Shown: positions 34,106-45,851 of the stretch, piece after piece
Layout: every line of letters starts with the position of its first letter
Numbering within the stretch: the first letter of the stretch is position 1
NCBI GenBank assembly: GCA_019828545.1
Contig: JACVRA010000117.1
Location: forward strand, 1 to 64,000
Direction: 5' to 3'
DNA: 64,000 nt
Origin: Paracamarosporium sp. OC-R06-R3
Lineage: Eukaryota; Ascomycota; Dothideomycetes; Pleosporales; Didymosphaeriaceae
Translations under genes and position numbers: made by a program
Notes under the pieces: generated by a model
Seen by the model: the letters and a program-made list of their open reading frames with translations, nothing else
The model's database searches: none
Told to the model about the DNA's origin: nothing

Positions 34106-36250
34106 ATGGCGCCGCCCGCACGACGCGCCCTGGTCGTCTACGGCTCCGAGACGGGAAACGCCCAGGATGCGGCAGAAGAGCTGGCACGGATCGCCCAGCG
34201 CCTGCGCTTCGACACTGAAGTCGCGGAGTTCAACGCCATCATCCTTGTATGTGCCGTTGCTATCATCACATATCTGAAGTCTAATGCACGTGCCAGAAAC
34301 AACTGCTGCAATTCTCCGTCGTCCTCATTGCCATCTCCACTACAGGCCAGGGCGAGCTCCCTGCAAATAGTCAGACTTTCTGGAGAGCTCTTCGCAGCGC
34401 CCGGCTTCGACCTGGCTGTTTGCACCAGGTGAGGTTTGCTTCGTTTGGCCTGGGTGACACCTCGTATCCGAAGTGAGTCGGCATGGCCCCTTGCACGTGA
34501 CGCAAATTTTCTGATCTGGGAAGGTTCAACTGGGCGCATCGGAAGCTCTACAACCGCCTGATCCAGCTGGGGGCCCAACCCATATGCGACCGTGGAGAAT
34601 CTGACGAGCAGCATCCCGAAGGGTAGGTCTGTTGTGTGTTCCCAAGTTTTTTTCAGAGTTTGATCTGTTTCTTCTCACCTTGCTCTTACGACCTGCTCGC
34701 TGTACCTCCTTGACTCTAACGCCGCTGCTATAATAGTGTCGACGGCTCCTTCCTACCATGGTCCACCAAGCTGCGACACCGCCTGCTCGAAGAGTACCCT
34801 CTGCCAGACGGAACCGAGCCTATACCGGATGACGTACTGCTAGAACCGAAATGGCTTCTTGATTTTGCAGACAACAGCAAAGAGCACCAAGAAGCCAACG
34901 GCGAAACGCCCGTACAGAACGGCGCAGAGGAAGTTCCCCCCGATGACCTCCTAGACATACCAGGGGGTTTGGCAGCCAGTATCGCATCCAACGACCGCCT
35001 AACTCCCACATCCCACTGGCAAGACGTCCGTCATCTTAGCCTCGACATCCCCTCATACCACCCTTACGTTCCTGGAGATGTCTTGACCATCTATCCAAAG
35101 AACTTCCCTACCGACGTCAACGAATTCCTCAGCGTAATGAACTGGACCTCCATCGCCGATAAGCCCCTCCGCTTTACGCCCTCATCGCCTGCCGTCCCAC
35201 CAACAGCCTCTCTCCCGATCCCGCATATCACAGCGTCAACCCCGCTCACCCTTCGTACACTGTTGACCAACCACCTTGATATAATGAGCATCCCACGCCG
35301 CTCCTTCTTCGCACAACTTGCCCACTTCACATCAGATGAATTCCAAAAGGATCGGTTGCTTGAGTTTACGAACCCAGAGTACATCGATGAGCTATACGAC
35401 TACACGACCCGTCCGCGCCGCTCCATCCTTGAAGTATTACAAGAATTCGAAACCGTCAAGATCCCATGGCAGCGTCTCTGCAGCATCATCCCAGCTGTCC
35501 GTGGCCGCCAGTTCAGCATCGCCTCTGCTCTCAATCCCACCGCAGAAGCTGAAAATCGAACAAGGATTGAGCTGCTCATTGCGATTGTAAAATACAAAAC
35601 GGTGATCAAGAAGATACGCCAAGGTGTATGCACGAGGTACGTTGCTAATCTTAGACCTGGGCAGCGCATTACGGTGACGCTGCAGAAGGGTGGGCTGGGC
35701 GTGTCAAAAGCGGAGACGGAGCGGCCTGTCGTCATGATTGGACCAGGGACGGGAGTTGCGCCCATGCGGGCGTTGACCTACCAGCGCAAGCTGTGGCGGG
35801 AAGAGGCACAGGTGGGGCTGCCTCGTGAGGAAGGGGGAAAAGACGCGTTGTTCTTTGGATGTCGGAACGCAGAGTCAGACTACTTCTTCAAGGACGAGTG
35901 GGACCAGCTCCAGAGAGATGGCATTCCGCTGGATGTTTTTGCTGCCTTCTCGAGGGATCAGGTAGATTTTGGCCCTTGATGCTGCATGGCAAGACGTGCT
36001 GACATTGGTACAGAGACAAAAGGTATACGTACAGGACCTCGTTCGCCAGCAGAGTGCGCGTGTATACGAGGCACTAGCAAGGCGAAACGGCATCGTGTAT
36101 ATATGCGGCTCCTCGGGGAAGATGCCGCAGGCCATTCGCGAGGCGCTTATTGAAGCATTCCAGAGCCATGGTAGCATAGAGCGCGAGGAAGCTGAAGCAT
36201 ACCTCGTGAGTATGGAGAAGAGTGGGCGGTACAAGCAAGAGACGTGGTAG
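34106..36250 (+). CDS. TAH18: NADPH-dependent diflavin oxidoreductase Tah18 (NDOR1)
   Basis: Tah18 passes electrons from NADPH through FAD and FMN to Dre2 for cytosolic Fe-S cluster assembly. Five exons (34106-34246, 34297-34472, 34524-34622, 34737-35961, 36014-36250) give 625 residues, the usual size. The flavodoxin domain carries the FMN loop YGSETGNAQDAAEEL (residues 10-24), then ISTTGQGELP and SFGLGDTSYPKFNWAHRKLYNRL. The FAD domain includes RHLSLDIPSYHPYVPGDVLTIYP, RQFSIASA and GVCTRYVANL. The NADP domain includes VVMIGPGTGVAPMRAL, FFGCRNAESDYFFKDEW and VYICGSSGKMPQAIREAL. Introns 1-4 all rejoin conserved blocks. The start was taken at MAPPARRALVVYGSE, where family members begin. It shares an upstream region with the RRM gene. 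Confidence 0.95.
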
Positions 36251-37212
36251 ACCATAGCTCCCTCGACGAGGATAGCAAGATACAGGTAGAGGATGGCGAA
36301 GATCTTGACACATATATGTCACGGTTTGGCCACCTTTCTTCTGCAACAGTTCCTGTCAACATACACTACATGTTGCTCGCTCCACATGCTTTATCCAGAC
36401 ACGTTCAACAAAGCCCCTCCATGCCATTCCCCCCGAGGCTTGGCGACACCGATGGCCTGCTCGTATGTAGAGTATGAGCTATGTTGTGTAAGACGTTCAT
36501 TTGAGAAAACGAGTTCAAGCTCGAGACGCCTGGTGTTGCGGATATTTGGGATGCGTTGGTGACTTCTCGTGCGTTTGGGAAGTGGAGCAGGTAGGACGTG
36601 GCTACTGCCAGCACATTGCGTACTTTCCTAATTAGACGAAGAACTCGTACGCATTGATGCATGGACACGACGATCTACCCATCTACACACGAATCGACGA
36701 GGTGGAGCTTTTCCAAAAACTGACACTAGCTCCAGCTATTGCAGTAGACTGCGACTGCAAGTAAAAATGTCGTGTGCGTAAGCACTGCGTGCTGCCAATT
36801 GGAGTCGCCTCTCCCATGCCTCGCGAATCATCTCGCGAAGCTGTCCACCACTTTGCTCAGTTCGCTTCCGATCTTCCCATAATGTCGTGCATTATGCACG
36901 GTCGCAATAACACCTCACTGGCTAGCTGTTCGCCCCGCTTGACTGCCTGTTCTGGGTCACAAGCGACGCAGTCTCGCTTCTACCGGTAGGCGAGACTTGG
37001 TGCCATGCGATTTACGACCTCACCGCATCCAAAGCTTGACTCGACTCGACGGCATCCTGAGTCAGCCAGCGCAGATATAAAGCATGCGTTATTAGGTAAG
37101 GCGGAGCGGTGGAGTACCTCCACGGTTCACCGCTCCACGCCCCATCCTTATTCGAGTCAGTCGTCCGAGATCAATCGGACCTACGAGCCCCAGAAGTCAC
37201 GTAGAGAGGAAC
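36251..37212. other. Intergenic region, TAH18 to F-box gene
   Basis: This holds the TAH18 3' end and the F-box gene promoter. Short open frames on both strands have no support. No repeat or RNA gene was seen. Confidence 0.5.
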
Positions 37213-38475
37213 ATGCGATTACCGCCCGAACTCCACGACCAAATCCTTCGCCATCTGGATAGGCAGGATGTAGCTTCCTGCCGCCTCGTATGCCGCAAAC
37301 TCGCTGGTATTGGAGCACCGCAGTTGTTCGAGCGCCTACATTTTCGCACTTCGCTGCAGAGCTTACAGCGCCTTGCACACGTTTCTAAGCATGAATGTGG
37401 TCGCTATGTCAAACATCTCCTCTGGAATACGACGGGTTCTGAGTTCGAAGCAAGAGCTTTCATGGAGGGCCTCCGCATGCGCGAGCTGAAGTATGTCCTC
37501 GGCGAACCGACGCTCAGCGTACCAACTTCCACAATAGACAAGACGTCAGAAGAAGAAGAAGAAAGAGACGGAAACGTGCAACTGAGCAGCAGCCTTGGCG
37601 TCTTCCTCCTCTCGGCAATCTTCTCTGGCTTCCCCAACTTGAAAGGGCTCTACGTCGTTACAAGCGGCACCCAACCCAACGCCTTCGCCGACGACGGCTG
37701 GTCCCAAAGAGCGCACCACGACATCCAGTCAGCCCCAGACCCCTGGCCAAAAGCATGGAAAGCCACGCACGGGTGTCCCCGCTGCCACGGCCTCTGCCAG
37801 GCCATACAATCAAACGGCCGCTACGAGATGCAAAGCGCCACCCTAGCAGCCGGCACCGCGGGCCGCCCCCTCACGCACCTCCGCGTCGAGAACCTCGCCT
37901 TCTGGACCGCGAAAAAAGAAGGCGTAGTAAAAAGCTACGAGCATGCACTGCAACACGTGACAAACCTACACCTGGTACTGCGTGGGCCGAACAGAGCGCT
38001 GGACGAAATCCAGGCCTTCTTCCGCTCGACGCCGCGCCTGCGCTCCTTGAAGCTCTGGCTGCACTCATCCAGCTGGTGGTCTAGCGTCGACCACTCCATC
38101 TCCGTGCTGCGTCTCCAGGATATCTTCCCCTCACCAAATAGCTTCCCTCACCTCCGCGAGCTGGAGATCCACCAGCTCGACGTGTCTCAAGATTTCATGC
38201 ACAGCTTTCTACTCGCGCACGCGCAGACGCTGCGGGTGCTGAAAATGCACCGCATGCGGCTTGATCCGCGGGGGTCGTGGCCGGCACTATTCGCGGGTGT
38301 GAGGGGGAAGTTGTGCGCGCTGGAGGTGGTGTGGCTGCATGGGGATTTCGAGGAGGGGATTGGGGAGAATGGGTGGGATTTGGATGCGCCGCATGGGCGG
38401 AGGCTGGAGGCGCATTTGCTAGGGTGCGAGCCGCAGTGTCCGATTGGGGAGGAGAATAGGTGGTGTCGGTGGTGA
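37213..38475 (+). CDS. F-box protein
   Basis: A single-exon, 420-residue protein with an N-terminal F-box: LPPELHDQILRHLDRQDVASCRLVCRKLAGIGAPQLFERLHF (written here in pieces: LPPELHDQILRHL at 3-15, CRLVCRKLA at about 23-31). F-boxes bind Skp1 and bring substrates to SCF ubiquitin ligases. The rest has leucine-rich, irregular repeat-like strands (LTHLRVENLAFW, LRSLKLWLHSSSWW, HLRELEIHQLD, LRVLKMHRMRL), as in many fungal F-box proteins with degenerate leucine-rich repeats that recognise the substrate. A cysteine/tryptophan-rich end (CEPQCPIGEENRWCRW) is notable. A short acidic run (EEEEERD) lies near residue 115. The target is unknown. Confidence 0.85.
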   Translation: MRLPPELHDQILRHLDRQDVASCRLVCRKLAGIGAPQLFERLHFRTSLQSLQRLAHVSKHECGRYVKHLLWNTTGSEFEARAFMEGLRMRELKYVLGEPTLSVPTSTIDKTSEEEEERDGNVQLSSSLGVFLLSAIFSGFPNLKGLYVVTSGTQPNAFADDGWSQRAHHDIQSAPDPWPKAWKATHGCPRCHGLCQAIQSNGRYEMQSATLAAGTAGRPLTHLRVENLAFWTAKKEGVVKSYEHALQHVTNLHLVLRGPNRALDEIQAFFRSTPRLRSLKLWLHSSSWWSSVDHSISVLRLQDIFPSPNSFPHLRELEIHQLDVSQDFMHSFLLAHAQTLRVLKMHRMRLDPRGSWPALFAGVRGKLCALEVVWLHGDFEEGIGENGWDLDAPHGRRLEAHLLGCEPQCPIGEENRWCRW

Positions 38476-39236
38476 GTACGAGGTTTGACCGAGTATATGT
38501 ATCATGTATATAGGAAGACGTCTGGATGACGAATAGATACTCCCCGCTCGCGAGTCCTGGGTGGATGCAATATATATCCCATCTCAAGCTGCTTGTACCA
38601 ATGCTAATACTAGCAAGGAACACTTGATCATCAACGGACGCACAAGCCTAAACACCAACAACGAAGTCTCCCTCTCTCCTTATACGTCTCCCCAACGTGA
38701 CGTGGTACATACATCTGCAGGGCAAACCCAACGGGACCCGCCTCCACGCAGAAATTTGTCCAAAAGTCTGGACACACCTTTCTCCCCGCCATATCATACC
38801 ACACTTGTAGCCCTCGAAAAATCATTTCTGCGCGCGGAGGACGCTCGTCGACTACACGTTTATGAACGAACGTACATAGTGATTGGAGAAGTCAGACTGT
38901 TCGAGCACTGATAGTCTAGGGTTTTTTTATTGATTTGGGAGGCGTGAAGGGGAGGGGGTCTGATGTGGTGTCTAGATAGACGGACAGATAGATGGATGCG
39001 TGGGTGGGAGATACACAGCAAAGGTAAACCAAGGAAGCACCACAACACTACTTCGCATCCATATGTACATTCTTCTCCCGAAACCTGTGTGTATAATACT
39101 GGGTTTATAAGACGGAGACGGAGACGGAGACGGAAACGGACGTACAGCACAGCTTAGCACACAGTTTGGATTCGAACATACTCTACGCTACGCACGCCAT
39201 CACATCATCTCTCTACTTCCTTCCCGACAACGGAAC
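38476..39236. other. Intergenic region, F-box / GH17 3' ends
   Basis: Convergent 3' ends. It includes the hexamer repeat at 39111-39140. The short open frames are unsupported. Confidence 0.5.
39111..39140. repeat. GACGGA microsatellite (5 units)
   Basis: Five consecutive hexamers, GACGGA four times and then one unit with a single mismatch, just beyond the 3' end of the GH17 gene. Confidence 0.9.
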
Positions 39237-42223
39237 TTACGCTGGCACATACGTAGGAACCACGCACTTCCCCCCAACAGGCGCATTCGACGCCACTGTA
39301 ACCATTCCCCCTTTCCCATCCCCAGCTACAACAATACACCCCGTAGCCTCGGTCACATACACCGTGGGCCTACCCGTTGGACCCGCCGCAGCGCTAGACA
39401 CCGTGCTCTTTGCACCAGTGGTACTGGGAGGAAGAGCGCATTTACCCGGTGGATTCGTGGTGAGCGTTACGAGGTTTCCGGATGGATCTTTCGAGACGAC
39501 GAGGCAGGTTGGTGGGGCGGAAGCGTTTGTGTTTGCTGAGGGAGGAGCGGGAGAGGGAGGTGCGTATGTGGGGATTGGGCATTTGCCGTTTATGGGTGTG
39601 GTGGAGAGGGTGAGTGGGTGGCCGGATGCGTCGTGGGAGAGTATGATGCAGCCTGTTGCTTCGGTGACGAAGACGACGGGTTTGGTGGTGGGTGGGGGTG
39701 ATGAGGTCTGCGGTGGTGAGGAGGGGGTTGGAGAAGTTGATGGCGAGTGCACGGTTGCGTTTATGGAGGTGTAGCTTGTGACGGTTACGAGGTCTGCTTG
39801 GCTTGAGTGGAAGACAGCGGTGTCTGCGGAAGGCGGTACGGTGATTATAGAGGTGATTGTGATGTGGGTTGTGCTGCCGTTTTTGGATGCAGGCCGGCTG
39901 TTGCTCGAGACAACGGGTGAAGATGTCGTAGGCGCAGGAAGACTAAGTGTCTGTGTAGAAGTAGCTGTTGATAACGGCGGGACCATCGCAGTTGAAGTGT
40001 CACTTGCTGGAGAAATAGACACTGCAGTACTGGAGGTGGAATGCCCGGATGGCGCGGGCATCGAAGAAGATCCGGACAAGCCAGGGCAGCTCAGATCTTT
40101 GATCTTCGGCTTCTGTAGCGAGATATCGATGATTCCCCAGTCGAGGTCGTTCAGATCGTGCGTATCTTTTTCAAGCTCAAACCAGAAAGTAGTGTGCTTG
40201 CCGAGCAGTGAGCAGCCGACGGTCGACCAGTACTTTTGCATGCTTTCCAGGCTCGCAGTCGTGTCCTTGCCTCCCGATGGCCATCCCGTCTCGGTAATCC
40301 ACACGGGCACATTTCCAGCGCGAGCTTTGACTCCTTGCAGGCTCTCTTCGAAACTTTCCCGGGCTTTGTCAATAGGGTCAGGATGCCAGAACGGGAAGAT
40401 GTTCGCGCCCATGAAGTCTGCATCCTTGACAGCGGCATTACGAGCGGTATCTGCATGACCGATGGGTGGCGGAACCTTGAAAAGCTTGTACCACGGCTTC
40501 TGTCGGATCCAGTCTTTCACACGTGTGATGTCGGACGATACCTGATCGGCCGTTGCGGCCATAGGGCAAGCTTTACCTTCTTTTTGTGCACACTCATCAC
40601 TGCCTGTGGTTTGAGTCAGTAAAGTTCAATGCGAAGCTAGTGTATGATGGGGAGTGAACGTACCGCGATAAACATCCTCGTTTCCAACAGAGATTCCGAT
40701 CACCAAGTCAGCGAGCTTTTGGCCGTACTTCTCGAATGCCTTGTCCAGTGCGACAAGCTCATTATCAATCGGAAGCCAGAGACCAAGGAGGAGAGTCGTG
40801 TTCGTCTCGATTGCTGCTTGAAAGGCCTCGCTAGGCTCATTTGGCGAGCCCCACTGGGCAGTTTGGTATAGGCGTGCACTGGTGAAGGGAATTGGGACGT
40901 TGGGAAGGTTTCTTGCGAGCGTGAACTGACGGACAAAGTCTTTGTAACGCTTCGGTTCGGACTCTGACCAGAAGGCGCCGTAAGAGAAACCAGTGTAAAT
41001 ATTCTGGGAGGCAGGAGACAGTTCTGACCGTGGTAATGCCCTCTGGGTGGATTTGTCCGTATTCGTGGATACGGTTGCGGGAATTGCTGTACTTGGGACA
41101 TCCCGCTGGTGGGGTGCCCAAACCTTCCTGCCTATGCCGCAGCTCACGTCTATGCGTGGTGCGGCATCGTTCTTCGATTTATCGATGATGGCCCTGAGAT
41201 CATGTTATCAGTTGTCATCTTATTGCTATGTAAATTACTGAAGAAAATATCACCCACGCTATTCGCGTGCAAGTTTGAATTAACATACCAATCTGGTTGG
41301 TCGGCTAAAGTGTCCATGGTGAGTTCGAACCAGAAAGTAGTGTACTTCCCAAACACACTGCATCCAACATCGTTCCAGTATTTCTGTAGACTCTCTTGGT
41401 TCGCAGTACCTTGGGCAGCCACTATCGATGTAGTGTCCTTGAAAGGCCAGCCGACCTCGGTGAGCCATATCTCTTGCCTTGGCATCGCTTTCTTAACGCC
41501 CTCAAGACTACCAAAATAGCTGGCTTTTGCAACGGTGGGAGGATCATGGCTCCAGTAGGGATATGCGTTCATGCCAACGAAGTCGACTTGCTTGATTTTG
41601 GGAGCATGGGGAGCTGTATCTGTATGTCCGATCGGCTTGCCTTTCATATACTTCTTGATGTTCGGGAATGTTTCGCCGAACACAGAGGCGCCCGATATGG
41701 CGTTGCGAACAGCGACGATGTTTTGCGCAATGGCATTCTCCGGTACGCCAGCATTCGCCCCCGCGTACCATTGTTCCATGTCTTCATTACCAACAGACAG
41801 TCCGATAATAAGATCGGCGAGCTTCTGTCCGTACTTCGTCAATGCCTTCTCCAGGGCCTTCAGCTCATAGTGAAGCATCTGCGCGTTCGTCTCGTAGGTC
41901 TGGCCGGGTTTGCGTGCCGACTCCCTGGTCGCGGCGAGATAGAAGCCCAGCAGCAAGTATGTATGTGTCTCCACGGCAGCATCGAGGGCTTCAATCCAGG
42001 TGTCGGTCGTGCCTGGCTGGCGACATGTGAAAAGGCGGGCAGAGTCAAAAGCCACGGATGTGTTCAGGCTGTAGGCAGTCTTGAACGCTGCGGCGTACTC
42101 CTCTTTGCGCTTCGGTTTGTCTGGAGTGCCCCAGAATGCGCCGTAATTGAACCCAGTGTGGACACTGTACGCCGCGGCTGAGAGAAAGAAATTCAACAAT
42201 AGTGCTGTAGTCGCAAGTATCAT
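39237..42223 (-). CDS. Double-domain GH17 beta-1,3-glucanase-type wall protein
   Basis: Three exons (41289-42223, 40664-41193, 39237-40603) encode 943 residues. A signal peptide (1-18) leads to GH17 domain 1 (about 20-330), with acid/base Glu147 in GLSVGNED and nucleophile Glu256 in IWLTEVGWP. A Ser/Thr linker (about 340-376) leads to GH17 domain 2 (about 377-660), with Glu484 in GISVGNED and Glu593 in VWITETGWP. Both domains start with a YTGFSYGAFW/VHTGFNYGAFW block. Domain 2 has no signal of its own. The 95-base intron 1 turns DW-AIIDKSK into the normal end of domain 1, matching DWGIIDISLQK in domain 2, which is why I read one gene and not two. A long Ser/Thr/Pro-rich tail ends in three modules with paired cysteines (798-835, 853-880, 902-940). 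It is probably secreted and wall-associated, acting on or transglycosylating beta-1,3-glucan. Confidence 0.85.
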
Positions 42224-43099
42224 TTTCGATTCGATTCGAATTTGGGCGACGGGTTGAGCGAGTGTGTATGTTGATTAAGCTAGGTGTAGAAAGTAGAAAA
42301 GACTTCAACTCGCTTATAAGTGTTCGTCAACTGCTTGAAAGTGAGTGGAAAACGTGGGGTGATGCCAGTGGGTGCTCCAGTGAATAGTGCTGGTGTGCAC
42401 AGTGGAAAGCTTCCAAGATACGGTTGCCAGGGCAGTATGTGGTGATTGCATCCTGGGCAACGCTTCAATACAGCGCCTCGCTGTCGCACATGGGCGTGAA
42501 TAGCTATAAACCATACAATAGATCTTTAAGCGGTGGAAGTCATAATTTGCATTCAATGTGACACATTTAAGTAGATGTGTAGCCATCATCTACTGGGTCA
42601 TGAATCCGCTTGTGCTGTGAACTCTTTGGATGAACTTATCCAAGCACGTCCAAAAATTGTATGAGCGTGCGAAGTGAAGATCAATCCAGACTGAATTTGG
42701 GTATCTCTTTCTATGAATTACCACAAAAGTCAAGGGGCTGCGCTGCATCATAGTGCATGGAGCTTTGGTAAGGCCGATGTCGGAGCTTTCACAGATGGAG
42801 TAGAATATTCACAGGATCGATTACCAAACATGTGACGAGGAGGCTTTATTGTCACTAAAAGCTGAAGAGCATAAGCACCAGACCCTGAATATGTTGTAGT
42901 AGGTGAGGTTTGTAGGCATGGTCGTGGTTGATGATGGTGGCCCAGGTATGCGTGGCCAATGACGTCGCAGCAGATTACGTTCGGTCCGATACTAGTGTGG
43001 ACTTCTCGCCATCGGGGAGTTTTCCGCCAGGTCCGAGCGAGCTACTGAGCTACGAATTTATATCGACCGCGTCTGACTTTCTGCAGCGGGCAGCCCACA
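42224..43099. promoter_or_regulatory. Divergent promoter region, GH17 / ILV3
   Basis: These 876 bases lie between divergent start codons. No canonical TGACTCA (general amino-acid control) site was found by eye. There is no supported gene. Confidence 0.45.
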
Positions 43100-44973
43100 A
43101 TGCCTTCCCTTGCACGCTCCGGCGCGCAATTCCTGCGCTCAAGATGCTCGTCTCGTCTTCAATCACACCAGACGTAAGCCCAATGCCTGCCAGATCCCTC
43201 ATATTTCGCCTTTCGTAGCTAACAGCCACCAGGCGAGCTCTCTCCAGCTCGGCGATCCGCTGGAAGAGGTCTGACGATGAGCTTAACTGGGTCAGCCGCG
43301 GCATCACCCAGCCCAAGTCGCAGGGCGCCTCGCAAGCCATGCTGTTCGCCACCGGAATGGACGAGCAGGACATGAACAAGGCCCAGGTCGGTATTTCGTC
43401 GGTCTGGTACTCGGGCAACCCGTGCAACATGCACCTGTTGGACCTGAACAACAAGGTCAAGGAGGGTGTGCAGCGCGCAGGGCTGCTGGGCATGCAGTTC
43501 AACACCATTGGTGTTAGTGACGGCATCTCCATGGGCACAAAGGGTATGCGCTACTCGCTGCAGTCGCGCGACCTCATTGCCGATTCGATCGAGACGGTGA
43601 TGGGCGGTCAGTGGTACGACGCCAACATCTCGATTCCGGGATGCGACAAGAACATGCCTGGTGTTATTATGGCTATGGGTCGTGTGAACAGGCCCTCGCT
43701 CATGGTGTACGGCGGTACCATCCAACCCGGTTGCGCATCCTCCATGCCGGCAGACAAGCAACAGGTCGACATTGTCTCAGCTTTCCAGGCATACGGACAG
43801 TTTATTACGGGAGACATTTCGGAGGAGCAACGCTTCGACATCATCAGGCATGCCTGTAACGGACAGGGAGCATGCGGTGGAATGTACACGGCGAATACTA
43901 TGGCCACGGCCATCGAGGTCATGGGTCTCACACTCCCCGGCTCGTCGTCCAACACTGCAAACTCGAAGGCAAAGGTGCTTGAGTGCTTGGCAGCAGGTGG
44001 TGCCATCAAGAACCTGCTCAAGGAGGACATCAGGCCTAGGGACATCATCACCCGCAAATCGCTCGAGAACGCCATGGTCCTGGTCAGCATCACTGGTGGC
44101 TCGACCAACGCTGTTCTTCACTTGATCGCGATCGCAGACTCCGTTGGCATCAAGCTCACCATCGACGACTTCCAAAGTGTCAGTGACCGCATCCCGCTCC
44201 TCGCCGACCTCAAGCCTTCCGGCAAATACGTCATGGCAGATGTGCACGACATTGGCGGTACACCATCACTCTGCAAGTTCCTTCTTAAGGAGGGTCTCAT
44301 CGACGGAGACACTATCACCGTCACTGGCAAGACGCTCAAGGAGAACTTGGAGCACGCGCAGGACTTCCCCTCGGATCAGAAGATCTTCAGGCCATTGAGC
44401 AACCCTATCAAGTCGACCGGCCATCTGCAGATCCTCCGTGGTAACCTCGCCCCAGGAGGTTCCGTGGGTAAGATTACAGGTAAGGAGGGCACCAAGTTCA
44501 CTGGTAAGGCTCGATGCTACAACGACGAGGACGAGTTCATTGCCAGCCTCGAGCGCGGCGAGTTCAAGAAGGGCGAGAAGACTGTTGTCGTAATCCGGTA
44601 CGAGGGTCCCAAGGGTGGCCCTGGTATGCCCGAGATGTTGAAGCCTAGCTCGGCCATCATGGGTGCCGGTCTCGGCCACGACGTCGCGCTCATCACCGAT
44701 GGTCGCTTCAGCGGTGGCAGCCACGGTTTCTTGATCGGTCACATCGTGCCCGAAGCGCAAGAAGGTGGTCCCATTGGTCTCGTCAAGGACGGCGACGAAA
44801 TCACCATTGACGCTGAGGAGAACCTGCTCAACGTCAACATCAGCGACGCCGAGATGGAGCAAAGGAAGAAGGACTACGTTGCGCCGGCGTTGAAGTACCA
44901 GAAAGGTACGCTATTCAAGTACGCTCGCTTCGTCAAGGACGCGAGTCACGGCTGCGTGACAGATGCGGCGTAG
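43100..44973 (+). CDS. ILV3: Dihydroxy-acid dehydratase, mitochondrial (Ilv3)
   Basis: Ilv3 converts 2,3-dihydroxy-isovalerate and -methylvalerate to the keto acids in valine/isoleucine synthesis, using an Fe-S cluster and Mg2+. Exons 43100-43173 and 43233-44973 (59-base intron) give 604 residues. The first 35 residues ([20 protein letters not shown], then QSHQTRALSSS) are Arg/Ser-rich and lack acids, a typical mitochondrial presequence. The enzyme begins at [16 protein letters not shown]. Cluster-binding cysteines are in [19 protein letters not shown] and [13 protein letters not shown], and the C-terminal block [15 protein letters not shown] carries the catalytic Ser region. The whole sequence is intact, with strong C-ending codon bias that suggests high expression. 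TAH18 in this window acts in the cytosolic Fe-S pathway, not directly on this mitochondrial enzyme. Confidence 0.96.
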
Positions 44974-45297
44974 AGCGTTTTCCTTCCTAGCTTTCTTATC
45001 ACTTCCTGTATGCTTGGTGTATTACTGGCGGGCAAAAGGGCTATGTGCTGGAGTCTGGCATCTGTTGATATCAATTGGCGCGTAAATGTCATACCAATAT
45101 TGGAAAACTACCGAATAAACAACTTATACACCATCTATCTCTTCGCCTCGGAAGATTGAAATCGATGCCTATGCTGCCTTGCTTGTCGTCTATCCTGATG
45201 TTGCCGTTTGCCTGTATCTCGTCTAGTCGAACACATTGTCGTAACCTTCTCTACCCTTCACCCCCCGTCTCACCATCAGCACCGCCCCGCCCTATCC
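44974..45297. other. Convergent 3' region, ILV3 / small Pro-rich gene
   Basis: Two 3' ends face each other. The right half is pyrimidine-rich (CCCT/CTCC runs). No other feature was seen. Confidence 0.5.
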
Positions 45298-45729
45298 TCA
45301 GACCATACCCTCCTCTTCCTCTCCCTCAAGTAGACCCTGCCTCTCCCCATCCCTCATCCCCGCTCCATTCCACCACCTAGAGATCCCCCTCCTCACACCT
45401 CGAACCCTGTCACCAATCCACCTCCAGCACTCCCATCCCACAACCCACAACCACACCCTCCATCCCGCCTCGTACAGCACCTGATACGGACTCCGAGCAT
45501 TCTGCAAGGTATTCGGGGTGGGCGGTGGTGTATCGTCGGATGTGTCGTCTGATGTGTCGTCTGACGTGTCGTCTCGTCCGAATGTCGGGATAGGGAATTG
45601 TGTGAGGCGGGCCTCCAGAGGGGGTGTGGTTGATATGCTGACGAAGGACGAGGAGGGAGAAGGTGGGACGGTGGGACGGTGGTTGCGGCTTGGGTTCGGG
45701 GTGGTTGTGGTGGTTGTGGTGGGTTGCAT
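45298..45729 (-). CDS. Small Thr/Pro/Asp-repeat protein with Trp-rich segment, unknown function
   Basis: I do not recognise this gene. From the ATG at 45729 it encodes 143 residues; an in-frame ATG at 45846 would give 182, but it sits inside the TATA/leader, so I prefer the shorter form. The N-terminus is Thr/Pro-rich (MQPTTTTTTTPNPS). A DDTS tetrapeptide occurs three times running (plus DDTP), encoded by a 12-base DNA repeat. Then comes a Trp-rich stretch (YEAGWRVWLWVVGWECWRWI) that could be a membrane-associating amphipathic or single transmembrane helix, followed by an Arg-rich part and an acidic tail (EGEEEEGMV). There are no introns. Its upstream sequence resembles that of the short frame at 50552-50680. 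Confidence 0.5.
   Translation of the reverse strand: MQPTTTTTTTPNPSRNHRPTVPPSPSSSFVSISTTPPLEARLTQFPIPTFGRDDTSDDTSDDTSDDTPPPTPNTLQNARSPYQVLYEAGWRVWLWVVGWECWRWIGDRVRGVRRGISRWWNGAGMRDGERQGLLEGEEEEGMV
45539..45574. repeat. 12-base tandem repeat, three units
   Basis: GATGTGTCGTCT occurs twice and is followed by a third copy with one transition. It encodes the repeated DDTS in the minus-strand ORF. Confidence 0.9.
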
Positions 45730-45851
45730 GATTCTGACGTTGTGATGGGAATTGAGAATGCGAAGTAGCTTGCTTGATGCTGAAAGTAGTGTATGCGGAG
45801 TATGGTGTGGAGAGGTGAGGTGGAGGGATACGGCGAAAGGAGGCATTATAA
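45730..45851 (-). promoter_or_regulatory. TATA box plus pyrimidine-rich leader (copy A of a shared promoter type)
   Basis: On the minus strand TTATAAT (45845-45851) is followed 15 bases later by ATCCCTCCACCTCACCT, then TTCGCATTCTCAA, and finally the start ATGCAACCCAC. The same ordered blocks occur at 50681-50807. Confidence 0.5.

Noticed and set aside
40626..42223. Two separate adjacent GH17 genes
   Set aside because: The second would start without a signal peptide at a non-ATG codon immediately after the first one's stop, while a good intron joins them in frame and restores the normal end of the first domain.
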